Below are positions 14,208-22,538 of a DNA stretch of 23,088 nt, piece by piece. The stretch lies in the IMG/VR virus record IMGVR_UViG_3300031565_000396, positions 1 to 23,088 of that record; one strand, written 5' to 3'. The position numbers were made by a program, and so were the translations under genes. This DNA comes from a virus. A model generated the notes under the pieces. That model made no database searches, was not told the DNA's origin, and saw only the letters and a program-made list of their open reading frames with translations. Positions within the stretch are counted from its first letter, which is position 1. The number at the start of each line of letters is the position of its first letter.

Positions 14208-15194
14208 TTATGCGTTAACTATTTTTGCAGTCTTCCACCAAGCACCGTAACCTAATCCGTGACGATCGTAAAGACCCCAATTGAGCCTTTTTTTCTTCTT
14301 CCAATCGTCATCGGTTGGAGCAGGGTTGTCCAACTTCAGCATTTCTTCCATAGAAATTAGTACTGGTCTCATACCAGCACCGTCGTCGTTGGTATCAAAA
14401 ATATACCAATCATTAGCGTCAGTAAACGGTCTTGTAACATACTTTAATCCTTTAAATATGTTATCTATATTTCCAACCGCAGTGGTGACCATAGTTTGTG
14501 TTTGTATCTGCAAGAAGATACCAGCAAGTTGAGATGGAACTACGCACATCAAACTACCCATACTTAAGTTTTTATTTAGTTTCTTTTTCTTTTCATTAGC
14601 AGTGTCTCCGCTAGGTACAAAATAGAAACCCTCAAGTGCACTGTACGCAGTTAACAAGTCGTCGTATACTTTTGCAAAAGTAACTCCTGTACCTGCTAAC
14701 AGGTTGTCTTGAGATCCAGCAGCATCACTCCAATCGTGAGTATTGCTGTATAGCGTTTGACCATCAAAAGTTGTACCGTAAGTAGATGCGGCACCTGCTT
14801 CGATCCAAGCCAATGCTTCTTCAAACGGAAACTCTTTAGCCTCGTTCACCATAGATTTAATCTGCAACTCATATGGATTCAAAGCCATTAAGTTTTCAGA
14901 TGCACCTGCTCTTTGAAAATCAGCTAAAGGTATTGATACACCATTCCCATACTCATAATTCTTCACAGAAAACTGAAAAGTATCTGCTGGGTTCTGGTAC
15001 TCAATACCGTCAGTGATACGTTTCATTCCTTTCAAGAATTGAGATATCGGAAACGAAGTCTCTTTAGTATAACCACTAGGAAATGAAAAAGCTAGCATTT
15101 TTAATTCAGTTTCTAACTGTTGCCACTCCTTCATAAACTTAGTGGAGACTTTTATATTGAATTGGTCAATTAATTGATTTACTGATTTACCCAT
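14208..15194 (-). CDS. Major capsid protein, Mu gpT family
   Basis: A 328-residue head subunit. The pattern matches the Mu-like major head subunit gpT family: N-terminal helix, ITDGIEYQNP region, FSVKNYEYGNGVSIPLADF, and the diagnostic FDGQTLYSNTHDW segment (about 142-154, FDGQxLFSxxH in the family). The C-terminus has KRLNWGLYDRHGLGYGAWW. The length agrees with the family (about 300-330). The gene follows the decoration-like gene by 12 bases and has AGGAG upstream. A perfect hairpin lies beyond its stop. Confidence 0.92.
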   Translation of the reverse strand: MGKSVNQLIDQFNIKVSTKFMKEWQQLETELKMLAFSFPSGYTKETSFPISQFLKGMKRITDGIEYQNPADTFQFSVKNYEYGNGVSIPLADFQRAGASENLMALNPYELQIKSMVNEAKEFPFEEALAWIEAGAASTYGTTFDGQTLYSNTHDWSDAAGSQDNLLAGTGVTFAKVYDDLLTAYSALEGFYFVPSGDTANEKKKKLNKNLSMGSLMCVVPSQLAGIFLQIQTQTMVTTAVGNIDNIFKGLKYVTRPFTDANDWYIFDTNDDGAGMRPVLISMEEMLKLDNPAPTDDDWKKKKRLNWGLYDRHGLGYGAWWKTAKIVNA

Positions 15195-15206
15195 TTTAAG
15201 TTTCTC

Positions 15207-15647
15207 CTATATTTTCACAAAGATATCTGTACCAGCAACCCATTCAAATATCGTTCCAACCAGAATATCATTTGTAGTAGCTGCTGCGAGGTCGACCGCC
15301 CCGTTATCCGCAACGTAAACTTGTGTTAATCCATTTACGCCTGTTATTCTGGATAAAGAAGTTGCAGCGATCATTTGAAGTATCGCACCACTTCCTTTAG
15401 GTATAATACGTATTGTATTATCTCCATCAGCACCACCTGCTGCTTGCGTGAAGTCATCCCACGCAATACCTCCGAATCCTAAATCAGATGCAGAGTCAGT
15501 ACCGACAGTATAGTAACCATCAGATGCGATGTTGATGTTCATACCTTGATAAATAGTCAATGCTCCAGCTGTCAACGGAACTTCTAACCAAGCAACTGGT
15601 GCACTGCCTTTTATTCTAAACTTTCTGTTAGCAGTTAATGCAGCCAT
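15207..15647 (-). CDS. Probable capsid decoration protein
   Basis: A 146-residue Ala/Gly/Thr-rich protein with small beta-type segments (NRKFRIKGSAPVAWLEVPL, ILVGTIFEWVAGTDIFVKI). It stands between the protease/scaffold and the major capsid gene, where DUF2190-like or head decoration proteins are usual, and it has the low complexity and lack of Cys of such capsid-stabilising proteins. The start shares its first base with the last base of the protease gene, with AGGAGG upstream. The family call is tentative. Confidence 0.6.
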   Translation of the reverse strand: MAALTANRKFRIKGSAPVAWLEVPLTAGALTIYQGMNINIASDGYYTVGTDSASDLGFGGIAWDDFTQAAGGADGDNTIRIIPKGSGAILQMIAATSLSRITGVNGLTQVYVADNGAVDLAAATTNDILVGTIFEWVAGTDIFVKI

Positions 15648-16150
15648 TATTCACCCTCCTTTTTATTGTAAATCTTGCGAGCAGCGATTATGTCTTCTTT
15701 TTTCAAAGAAGAATCTGACTTCAGAACAGATTGTTCATTTTCTGTCAGTACATTATCGTCGCTTGAAGATTCACCAACTGCTTTGGTATGAAGAATTGCA
15801 GGTCTATCTTTAAAATAGTTTTCCAATTCTTCTGCAGTTTTGTGAGTAGCAAAGTCTTGTTTTTTAGTGCCATCACTTACTTTTCCGAGTTTAACTAAAC
15901 GACTCCAAACCACTTCTTTTTCTGCTACAGACGTTTTTTCTTCAGAAGTAGCTATGCGTTTAGTCAAATCTTCAACCTGGACTTTGAGATTCACATTCTC
16001 ATCTTTTGTCACGTTGACGCCTTCGATTTTTTCTTTTAAATTCTTTAGTTCCTCGGAGAGTTTTTTAGCGTTTTCAGCCTCAGTTTGTAAAGCTTTGACG
16101 TCAATATTATACTCTTCGGAGAGTTTAAGAATCATTGCATCTTTGTCCAT
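15647..16150 (-). CDS. Internal in-frame scaffold protein (Mu Z-like)
   Basis: Met362 of the protease gene (ATG at 16150) is preceded by AAAAAAGGAGAACAAA, a strong Shine-Dalgarno with good spacing inside coding sequence. Initiation there would yield a 167-residue protein, MDKDAMILKLSEEYNIDVKA onward, almost entirely charged coiled coil. In Mu, scaffold gpZ is made from an internal in-frame start of the protease gene I, and lambda C/Nu3 works likewise. It would core the prohead and be degraded by the larger product. Confidence 0.72.
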   Translation of the reverse strand: MDKDAMILKLSEEYNIDVKALQTEAENAKKLSEELKNLKEKIEGVNVTKDENVNLKVQVEDLTKRIATSEEKTSVAEKEVVWSRLVKLGKVSDGTKKQDFATHKTAEELENYFKDRPAILHTKAVGESSSDDNVLTENEQSVLKSDSSLKKEDIIAARKIYNKKEGE

Positions 16151-17233
16151 TTTGTTCTCCTTTTTTATTTTTGAATTAGGTGGTTCGGATAACTTAACCG
16201 CACCTCCCCATTTTTGAAAAGGTCGGTTCGTCAAAGCTCCTCCAAGGAGGACGTTCTTAACCTTTTCACCTTTCTCAGTACTGTAACTATCTGGTGTGAA
16301 CTCTGGAGAATAGTATTTAAACTCCTTTTCAGCAATTGCTTTTTTTGCTTTCGGAGTCCATTCTACTTTACCCCATAGTTGCGTGTCGTTCTCTTTAGTG
16401 TATAGAGATTTAAACCAGCCCGCTGCAGCTTTTGTACCATCGTCGTTGTCGTGCGTGTAGTCAATAGAAATATCTATGCCACGGACTTTGTTTTTAAAGT
16501 TTTTTATGTACTGCTGTAAATCTTCTTTTTCTAATTTAAAAGTTGGATGCAGAGCGTGATCGTAAGTTCCTACAGAAAGTATAGGTACATCAGATAGCTT
16601 TGAATTCACATTCCACTCATCAAATTTTATAGCGTAACTATGTTTCATAGGTTCTGAAAACTTTAAAGCTTTTTTATTAGCTTTTGTTAGGATGTCATCA
16701 GCTATTCCAAATGTTATAGCTTGTTGCGGAGTCATCCACACATCGCTTTTAAACATCACCTCTTTTAATTCTTCTTTAGAACGTCCTGTGTTTTTTGCAA
16801 GTACTTCTAGCATCCTTTCGTTAACTTTTCTTATCTGATCCATTTGATTTTCCATATCTCGGAAACCACCCCACGCCTCGGCAGATACTTCGTGAATCAT
16901 TATCCTAGAATGCTCTCCTACATATCTACGATCTCCTGCTGAAAATAAAAGAGCACCCGCACTATCCGCATCACCCATAACTACCGTATTTATCTGACTC
17001 TGCACAATATTGAAACCATCAAGTATTGAATTAAGTGCTACAACACTACCTCCGTATGAGTTTATAATTACGTTTATAGGTTCTTGAGAAATCATATCTA
17101 GTCGTATCAATTCCTGCACTATACTTTTAGCCATATGTATTGTGAAATTTTCAAATAAAAATATATTTCTTCCTATGGATTTATCTTCTTCAGATATTAA
17201 AAACATAAATTCTTCGTCTATATTGTTTTTCAT
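15647..17233 (-). CDS. Prohead maturation protein: ClpP-like serine protease fused to Mu gpI-like protease and scaffold
   Basis: A 528-residue polypeptide in three parts. Residues about 1-190 are a ClpP/S14-type peptidase: VIINSYGGSV (55-64), catalytic Ser91 in GDADSAGALL, His114 in IMIHE, and Asp179 in FGIADD. Residues about 200-345 match the Mu gpI prohead protease family: IDYTHDNDDGTKAAAGW (257-273), WGKVEWTPKAKKAI, KYYSPEF and LGGALTNRPF. The rest (362-528) is a charged coiled coil typical of scaffolds. An internal start at Met362 could produce the scaffold alone. It overlaps the portal stop by ATGA. It would mature the prohead by cutting scaffold and itself. Two protease-type domains in one chain are unusual. 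Confidence 0.88.
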   Translation of the reverse strand: MKNNIDEEFMFLISEEDKSIGRNIFLFENFTIHMAKSIVQELIRLDMISQEPINVIINSYGGSVVALNSILDGFNIVQSQINTVVMGDADSAGALLFSAGDRRYVGEHSRIMIHEVSAEAWGGFRDMENQMDQIRKVNERMLEVLAKNTGRSKEELKEVMFKSDVWMTPQQAITFGIADDILTKANKKALKFSEPMKHSYAIKFDEWNVNSKLSDVPILSVGTYDHALHPTFKLEKEDLQQYIKNFKNKVRGIDISIDYTHDNDDGTKAAAGWFKSLYTKENDTQLWGKVEWTPKAKKAIAEKEFKYYSPEFTPDSYSTEKGEKVKNVLLGGALTNRPFQKWGGAVKLSEPPNSKIKKENKMDKDAMILKLSEEYNIDVKALQTEAENAKKLSEELKNLKEKIEGVNVTKDENVNLKVQVEDLTKRIATSEEKTSVAEKEVVWSRLVKLGKVSDGTKKQDFATHKTAEELENYFKDRPAILHTKAVGESSSDDNVLTENEQSVLKSDSSLKKEDIIAARKIYNKKEGE

Positions 17234-19509
17234 AAAGTTTTCTCCTTTTGAATTGATGGTGAAGGTATGTAATTATCGATTTTTACTTTAGCCTCATCGG
17301 AATATCTAGGCATTAAAAAGCTATTGCATCCGAAGTGTAGTGGAGTACGTACCCACGAATATGCAGCACCTCCAGGTGTGTAGTAATGCCCTTTACTTAG
17401 AACCTTGCATATATTTGTTTTTGGATTTAAATTAATAAATTCATACGCTACTATCACTGAACTTACTTCAGGTACTTTTCCAAAATCTAATTGTCCCACG
17501 TTCCATCCATCATTTACTACATTATCAGCTGCTGCACGTACTGTGTTTCCCGTTATGTACTTGTCAGACTTTGAACTAGCGGATGCGATCGCTTGAGCTG
17601 TAGATAACCCATCATCTATTTCATTTTGAACAGTAAATACTACTCTAGCTCTTAATTCAACTGTTTGTGATTCAATTATTGCATCTGTTTTGTTGATCAC
17701 ATACACCTGAAGTTCTGGAGTAAGTTTTTTAGGATCAAAATCTGGCATCTCTGCAAACTTCTTCGCACCCATATGTGGCTTTGCATCTTGCTTGGATGCT
17801 TGCCAACCGTTGTTAACTAAATACGCTAACTTTCTTTGCAAACCTATTATGTACTTATTTATTCCAGAAACCTGAACGTTTTTAAGTCCTCGCGTAGCTA
17901 TTGTTCCTTTACTTAGTACATTTGCTACATCAGCTAATAACTTATCCTTCATCAGCACTAAATTAGCTTGCATATAAGAACGTAGGTTAGGTATTTCTTT
18001 TTTAATAAACTCCTGCCTGTTTTTCCAATACAATCTCTTCCTTTCTAAAACGGCAGCTTGTGTAGGTTCTGCAAACTTTATATTCCTACGAAATTGTTTA
18101 TCTATTTCTTCACCACAACCACACTCAATATGGTTACGGCATCCCTGTCGGTATTCCCACGCAGCGTTGGTCATACTATTTTCCATATCTTCTTCCATAC
18201 CTAGATCTTCGTCTTCTTGGAAAGGTATTTGTTTAGCAGTAGAGTTAGTGAATTCTTTATCTTGTTTATCTTTTTTCTCTGAACGTTCTTTTTTCTCTTC
18301 CAAGGTTAGTTCTGGTAAATCTGCTTTTGTACGTAAGAAGTCTTCATCTCTTTGTGTAAACTCAACCGCTCCTGCAGCTTTAAGTGCAATAGCATTATCT
18401 ATAAGTTTTTGTACTGCCTCTCTATTTATATTCATACCAAATACCCTAGGGTACGATTCTTGCTTTCCAAAGTTATGAATAATAATAGTTTCTATTAACC
18501 TATTGAGAGGTTCCTGAATAAGTTCTACTATGTACTTCAAAGAATTAAGTAAAAGTTGTGATTGTGTATCACCTAATGAATAAGATCCACTTTTTCCTTG
18601 CATACCTAATTCTAAAAACTGAGCCAATACAGATTTAGACATTTGTACATTGTGTCTTTGTATTTTTATGTTTACTGAGGCAGCATTATATTTTCCTTCC
18701 ACAATATCAAATTCATATATGTTTGGGAGCATAAAATAAGGACTCGCCATAGTACCCAAAGCCATAAGTGCTTCTTCTAGCGATTTGAAATCGGGATGTG
18801 CTTTGGATAATGATTTGGGGTACTTTACTATAGGAGTACCTAATGCCATTTTTCGTACCCCTACCGTATCTAGTAGTTCAGCCTCTTCTCTATTTATCCA
18901 ATCTTTGTACGCACCACGTATCAAAGAAGTACCCCGCATATCGTTACCTTCTTGATCTAGAATAAAGAAAGTTAAAAACTCAAACGGTATATTAGTAGTA
19001 TCGCCTTTTGATTTCTGTTGTTCCACGTACTGCTCATCTTGATTAATAGATACAACAGAAGATTGAGCTCGGAATTGTAAATCAGGAACCATATATATAT
19101 TGTTACGCCACTCCCACTCACGCCACACTACTTCAAAAACTGAAAAACCGTACTGCAAAAAAGAAAGTATGGAGTTAAGCGTCTTTGTCCACGTAGGTTT
19201 CAAACCATCAATATTAAAAAAATAATCTTTTATAAATTCTTGATGAGTTGAGTGCTCAGGTTTATCTGAAGAAGATATTATCTCCCAGTCAGCAGAGCTT
19301 ATAGGTGTTTTTATAGTACGAAGTAACATAGTTATTTGAGAATCACCAAGTGCCATTTTCTTATAGGTTCTTGTACCTTCTATACCTATTAACTTTGATT
19401 CTATTTCAGAAGTAATATCAAAACCTATTTCAGGTACTCCACTATCACCTACGGATACTGCGTGTGCTGCTTGTTTTTTTACTGTTTGTTCTTTTTTTAT
19501 CATAACCAT
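17230..19509 (-). CDS. Portal protein (Mu gp29/DUF935 type) fused to Mu gpF-like minor head domain
   Basis: A 759-residue protein. Residues about 30-440 are a DUF935-type portal: YKKMALGDSQITMLLRTIKTPI, STHQEFIKDYFF, LSFLQYGFSVFEVVW (116-129), the GTPIVKYP segment, GSYSLGDTQSQLLLN (308-322), and NFGKQESYPRVFG. After a polar linker (about 405-450) comes a short cysteine cluster (Cys457, Cys463, Cys465). The rest (480-740) resembles the Mu gpF/SPP1 gp7-like minor head protein, ending with a variant of its signature, TNICKVLSKGHYY then TPLHFGCNS. In Mu these are separate genes (29 and 30). It forms the 12-fold DNA entry vertex. It lies two bases downstream of the terminase gene and overlaps the protease gene by ATGA. 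Confidence 0.87.
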   Translation of the reverse strand: MVMIKKEQTVKKQAAHAVSVGDSGVPEIGFDITSEIESKLIGIEGTRTYKKMALGDSQITMLLRTIKTPISSADWEIISSSDKPEHSTHQEFIKDYFFNIDGLKPTWTKTLNSILSFLQYGFSVFEVVWREWEWRNNIYMVPDLQFRAQSSVVSINQDEQYVEQQKSKGDTTNIPFEFLTFFILDQEGNDMRGTSLIRGAYKDWINREEAELLDTVGVRKMALGTPIVKYPKSLSKAHPDFKSLEEALMALGTMASPYFMLPNIYEFDIVEGKYNAASVNIKIQRHNVQMSKSVLAQFLELGMQGKSGSYSLGDTQSQLLLNSLKYIVELIQEPLNRLIETIIIHNFGKQESYPRVFGMNINREAVQKLIDNAIALKAAGAVEFTQRDEDFLRTKADLPELTLEEKKERSEKKDKQDKEFTNSTAKQIPFQEDEDLGMEEDMENSMTNAAWEYRQGCRNHIECGCGEEIDKQFRRNIKFAEPTQAAVLERKRLYWKNRQEFIKKEIPNLRSYMQANLVLMKDKLLADVANVLSKGTIATRGLKNVQVSGINKYIIGLQRKLAYLVNNGWQASKQDAKPHMGAKKFAEMPDFDPKKLTPELQVYVINKTDAIIESQTVELRARVVFTVQNEIDDGLSTAQAIASASSKSDKYITGNTVRAAADNVVNDGWNVGQLDFGKVPEVSSVIVAYEFINLNPKTNICKVLSKGHYYTPGGAAYSWVRTPLHFGCNSFLMPRYSDEAKVKIDNYIPSPSIQKEKTL

Positions 19510-19511
19510 AT

Positions 19512-20729
19512 TTATGTCCTTATACTATCAAATGCTCCAGTAGCTCCATCAAAAATACCTGCTTTTAGATGAGTACGTATCGCATAACGCATAGCATCCA
19601 TAGCGTGATCATCTATTTTAATTGGTTCATCCATAGGTAAATTGTCTTTGTCTTTTTTCCATCTGTACCCTGTAATTTCAGAAACAATATTATCAGAGGA
19701 TTTAAGTATGTGAAGTCTATAACTCTTTACCGTATCTATCCCTTTATTTACATCTTTATCAGATGCCATAGCATTAAATCCTGCATCACTTATCTCTTGA
19801 ATACGATCAGGCTCTGCTGAATCACAATATATTTCTCTTGTGCGTTCGTTTGCAGGTATTAGTTCTTTTAGTTTTTCTATTATATCAGGAGTAGTTAAAT
19901 GCCTTTCGTAAATCAGTTCTTGAATATAAACTAAATCATCGTGCACTGTAACTTTCACTAAAGAACTCGGTGCATTGAAACCAAAGTCCATACCATAAAA
20001 AACTTCTCCAGCAATAGGTATCTCATCAACAAATTCATAATTAGTATATACAACTGTCTTAGCAGTACCCCACTCACCTTTAGCAAATACTGCGTGTTGT
20101 TCTGGATCTGAATTCAAAAGTCCTTCCAAGGTATCTATATATTCTTGTGTTAAATGCGGGTTATCTTTGTAGGTAGAATGTATCACCTCTGATTCTGGTA
20201 GTAGAATAGCTCGCTTTGCAACCCAACTTGTGGACTCATCTGGATTTAAAGATAAAAATATTTGGTTCGGTCTATCCATTCCTACATTCCTTGCTGACTT
20301 TCTTGTTTTTAATAATATAAAATCAACCCAGCTAAATTCATTAGCCTCTTCCATCCATACAAAATTAAACTCGGTTGATTTCATCTTACTCGGATCGTCA
20401 ATGGAGAAAAACTGAATACGACTTCTATTGAAAGGGTTTTCAATGTAGTTTAAAGACCTGTTGTGATCGCAAAATGAGTACAAACCATAATCCATTAGTA
20501 AGTCTATAACTAAACGCATTGCAGTCATACGTAATGCAGGCATTGTCTTACGACAGATACCTATTTCAATTTTTACTTTTGGTACACTAAAAAGAGCTAT
20601 CATAAGTTGAGCTATAGAGTGCGATTTACTTGATCGTGCTCCTCCTACATTAATGATTACTTCTTTCTTACTAAGGTAGTTTCTTCTTAATACGTTTGTA
20701 CCGTTTGCTTGTACAGTTGGTTGATTCAT
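19512..20729 (-). CDS. Terminase large subunit
   Basis: A 405-residue packaging motor of PBSX-like type (Terminase_3). ATPase: a Walker A variant GGARSSKSH (29-37), Walker B VWMEEAN (124-130) with catalytic Glu128, and the coupling motif LSLNP (159-163). Nuclease: RNase H-like acidic residues Asp248 in GMDFGFN, Asp303 in YCDSAEP, and Asp378 in DDHAMDAMRY. The length is usual for the family. AGGTG lies before the ATG. The start overlaps the stop of the 54-residue ORF by ATGA. It pumps DNA through the portal and cuts concatemers. The small subunit does not adjoin it. Confidence 0.93.
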   Translation of the reverse strand: MNQPTVQANGTNVLRRNYLSKKEVIINVGGARSSKSHSIAQLMIALFSVPKVKIEIGICRKTMPALRMTAMRLVIDLLMDYGLYSFCDHNRSLNYIENPFNRSRIQFFSIDDPSKMKSTEFNFVWMEEANEFSWVDFILLKTRKSARNVGMDRPNQIFLSLNPDESTSWVAKRAILLPESEVIHSTYKDNPHLTQEYIDTLEGLLNSDPEQHAVFAKGEWGTAKTVVYTNYEFVDEIPIAGEVFYGMDFGFNAPSSLVKVTVHDDLVYIQELIYERHLTTPDIIEKLKELIPANERTREIYCDSAEPDRIQEISDAGFNAMASDKDVNKGIDTVKSYRLHILKSSDNIVSEITGYRWKKDKDNLPMDEPIKIDDHAMDAMRYAIRTHLKAGIFDGATGAFDSIRT

Positions 20730-20890
20730 TTTTCTACACCTATATTAATATTAAATAACTTTCCAAAAAATTGTTTAAACCTATTTTTATGACGAACTTT
20801 TATCACTTTTTTAGGGTCTCTTAATGATTGATATTCCCCTGACATTTTAGTTAATTTACTGTTTAGATTTTTTCTTATTTTTCCGAGCAT
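20726..20890 (-). CDS. 54-residue basic protein upstream of terminase
   Basis: An ATG at 20890 opens 54 codons ending in a TGA that overlaps the terminase ATG as ATGA. The product (MLGKIRKNLNSKLTKMSGEY ... IKVRHKNRFKQFFGKLFN) is strongly basic with aromatic residues near the end and no membrane segment. AGAGG lies about ten bases upstream, and the ATG falls inside the end of the preceding gene. It fills the otherwise empty gap before the terminase. The packing suggests a real gene, perhaps a packaging accessory; no family is recognised. Confidence 0.6.
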   Translation of the reverse strand: MLGKIRKNLNSKLTKMSGEYQSLRDPKKVIKVRHKNRFKQFFGKLFNINIGVEK

Positions 20891-21111
20891 AATTTAACTG
20901 CCTCTAACTCGTTTGAAATATCCTTAATCCTAAATATTATATTTTGGTTTCCTGCTTGAACAGTAAATTTTTCACCTATTGTTCTTGTGGATAAAAACAT
21001 AAGTATTTTTGCCCGCAGTTCTGCAGATATTTTATAAAATACTTGCTTTTTTTTAGTTTCATTTTCTTTAACTTCTTTTTTATTTATATTTTTTGTTTTT
21101 GTATTTGTCAT
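20875..21111 (-). CDS. Small Lys/Thr-rich protein, unknown function
   Basis: I place the start at the second ATG (21111; MTNTKTKNINKKEVKENETK onward, 78 residues), because GGAG lies nine bases upstream of it. The first ATG at 21126 has no Shine-Dalgarno. The N-terminal 25 residues are a charged low-complexity tail; the remainder (VFYKISAELRAKILMFLSTR onward) looks like a small alpha/beta domain. The end overlaps the 54-residue gene. It is not recognisably a small terminase subunit, though its basic tail and its position near the terminase allow DNA binding. Confidence 0.6.
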   Translation of the reverse strand: MTNTKTKNINKKEVKENETKKKQVFYKISAELRAKILMFLSTRTIGEKFTVQAGNQNIIFRIKDISNELEAVKLCSEK

Positions 21112-21131
21112 TGTTTTCGTCTCCATTTTAT

Positions 21132-21437
21132 TTATACATCTATTGCGTTTGTAAAATCAGCGTGAGTTTTTAGTAAGGTGTATGAACTCGCTAAACTAGA
21201 TATTGCTTTATTTTCAAAAATAAAACTCTTTTGTTCTATAGGTTTTTTGTCTGCTATTCTATCAGTTTCTGAATTATAAAAACTAACTCTCATATATGTC
21301 TTTAAAGTCTCTACGAATTCTCCAGTATCTTCGTCTATAATTTCTTTTTTTACAATAGTATTAGCCTGCTCTATTTTTGCATAAACCGTCTTTGGTTCGC
21401 TTGAAATATTTAAAACATAATCCAATTGTAATGCCAT
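21132..21437 (-). CDS. Small protein of unknown function
   Basis: A 101-residue protein with a beta-rich N-terminus (MALQLDYVLNISSEPKTVYA) and a helical C-terminus (NKAISSLASSYTLLKTHADF). It has no signal peptide, membrane segment or recognised motif. AAGGAGAG lies upstream of the ATG. It follows the fibre-like gene by 11 bases. Position among structural and packaging genes suggests a virion or assembly protein. Confidence 0.6.
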   Translation of the reverse strand: MALQLDYVLNISSEPKTVYAKIEQANTIVKKEIIDEDTGEFVETLKTYMRVSFYNSETDRIADKKPIEQKSFIFENKAISSLASSYTLLKTHADFTNAIDV

Positions 21438-21448
21438 ATTTACTCTCC

Positions 21449-22534
21449 TTAAACTATTGCGGTGATTATACCGCCTGTTACTGTTACTGTCTTTCCGTCT
21501 ACTGTTGTGAATGAACCGCTTACCCCATCTGTGCCGTTTACATTAAAAACACTATTGGCTCGTATTTTTCCGCCAACCTCAAGTTTCTCATTTGCAAAAG
21601 CAACATTTATGCCAACATTTTGATTTAGAAGTAAAAGTTTTGTTGGGCTTAAAACTATTTCACCTCCCACGCCAGCAGCCCCGCTTCGAATTGTTAAACT
21701 AGAAGTAGTATTTATCATTTCGGCTTCATTTGGTCTACTTGAGTGCGTTGAACCAAATCTTTGAAAATAAAAATTAGTTGCAGTGGAACCTGGATTTTCA
21801 TTAAATGCGATTATTGCTCTTGAGGCAGAGCTTGCTGTTGAAAAAAGAAAGGCAGACAAACTGGATGCTGATGTTACTTCAAGGGGAACTACGGAATTAG
21901 GGGTAACACCGCCAATTCCGACATTACCTCTTCCAGTAATTCTTAAAGCTTCAGTATCCGCACCTAATTGGTTTACATAAAATATTGTATCTTTATCCTG
22001 TAATAAATTTCTAAAAATAGTGTCATTCGTATCGTGGTAAATTTCAAAGTCTAAACCAGTTCCAAAAATTGCCTTGTCATTATCTAAAAATTTAATGTCA
22101 TTTGAATTTGTATCAAGGTCGCCACCGAGTTGAGGAGTAGTGTCTTCTACTATGTTTTTTAAATAACCCTCACTTGCGTGGTCTCCCCACCCATAAGCAG
22201 TATCCCAGTTTGTTATATCCCCGCTTGCAATTCCAAATGCAGGCGATGCAGTAAATACTGGATCAGTCTCAACGTAATTATCTATAAGTCCTTTCAAAAC
22301 TCTACCTTGATTTGCAGATAATGCAGAAGTGATACTAGTACTTGTTAAGTTATCTATAACAGGTGTGATACTAGATACCTCTATATATGATGTAGTAGTA
22401 TTGTCCCATACATATGTTCTATCGGTATCCAAAACTATATAAAGAACTCCTTCCTTACCGACTACTGGGAAATAAGAAATTGAATCATAAACATCTATAT
22501 CTGATTTGATATTTATAGGTATCTTTATAGCCAT
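21449..22534 (-). CDS. Fibre-like protein (tail or head fibre)
   Basis: A 361-residue protein with hallmarks of phage fibres. A short N-terminal anchor (MAIKIPINIKSDIDVYDSIS) leads to the segment LTSTSITSALSANQGRVLKGLI, common at fibre shaft starts. The motif YVETDPVFTASPAFGIASGD then NWDTAYGWGDH (about 88-120) follows, and then beta-rich triple-helix-type repeats (ALRITGRGNVGIGG, KLEVGGKIRANSVF). The C-terminus is Gly/Thr-rich. Its place upstream of the terminase, away from the tail-tip genes, would suit a head fibre or an extra tail fibre. Several bases separate the start from the gene before it; the Shine-Dalgarno is weak (GGTAG). Confidence 0.72.
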   Translation of the reverse strand: MAIKIPINIKSDIDVYDSISYFPVVGKEGVLYIVLDTDRTYVWDNTTTSYIEVSSITPVIDNLTSTSITSALSANQGRVLKGLIDNYVETDPVFTASPAFGIASGDITNWDTAYGWGDHASEGYLKNIVEDTTPQLGGDLDTNSNDIKFLDNDKAIFGTGLDFEIYHDTNDTIFRNLLQDKDTIFYVNQLGADTEALRITGRGNVGIGGVTPNSVVPLEVTSASSLSAFLFSTASSASRAIIAFNENPGSTATNFYFQRFGSTHSSRPNEAEMINTTSSLTIRSGAAGVGGEIVLSPTKLLLLNQNVGINVAFANEKLEVGGKIRANSVFNVNGTDGVSGSFTTVDGKTVTVTGGIITAIV

Positions 22535-22538
22535 AATA

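Noticed and set aside
16646-16648. Internal start at Met196 separating the ClpP-like and gpI-like domains
   Set aside because: There is no Shine-Dalgarno before this ATG, unlike the start at 16150, so the two protease domains are taken as one chain.
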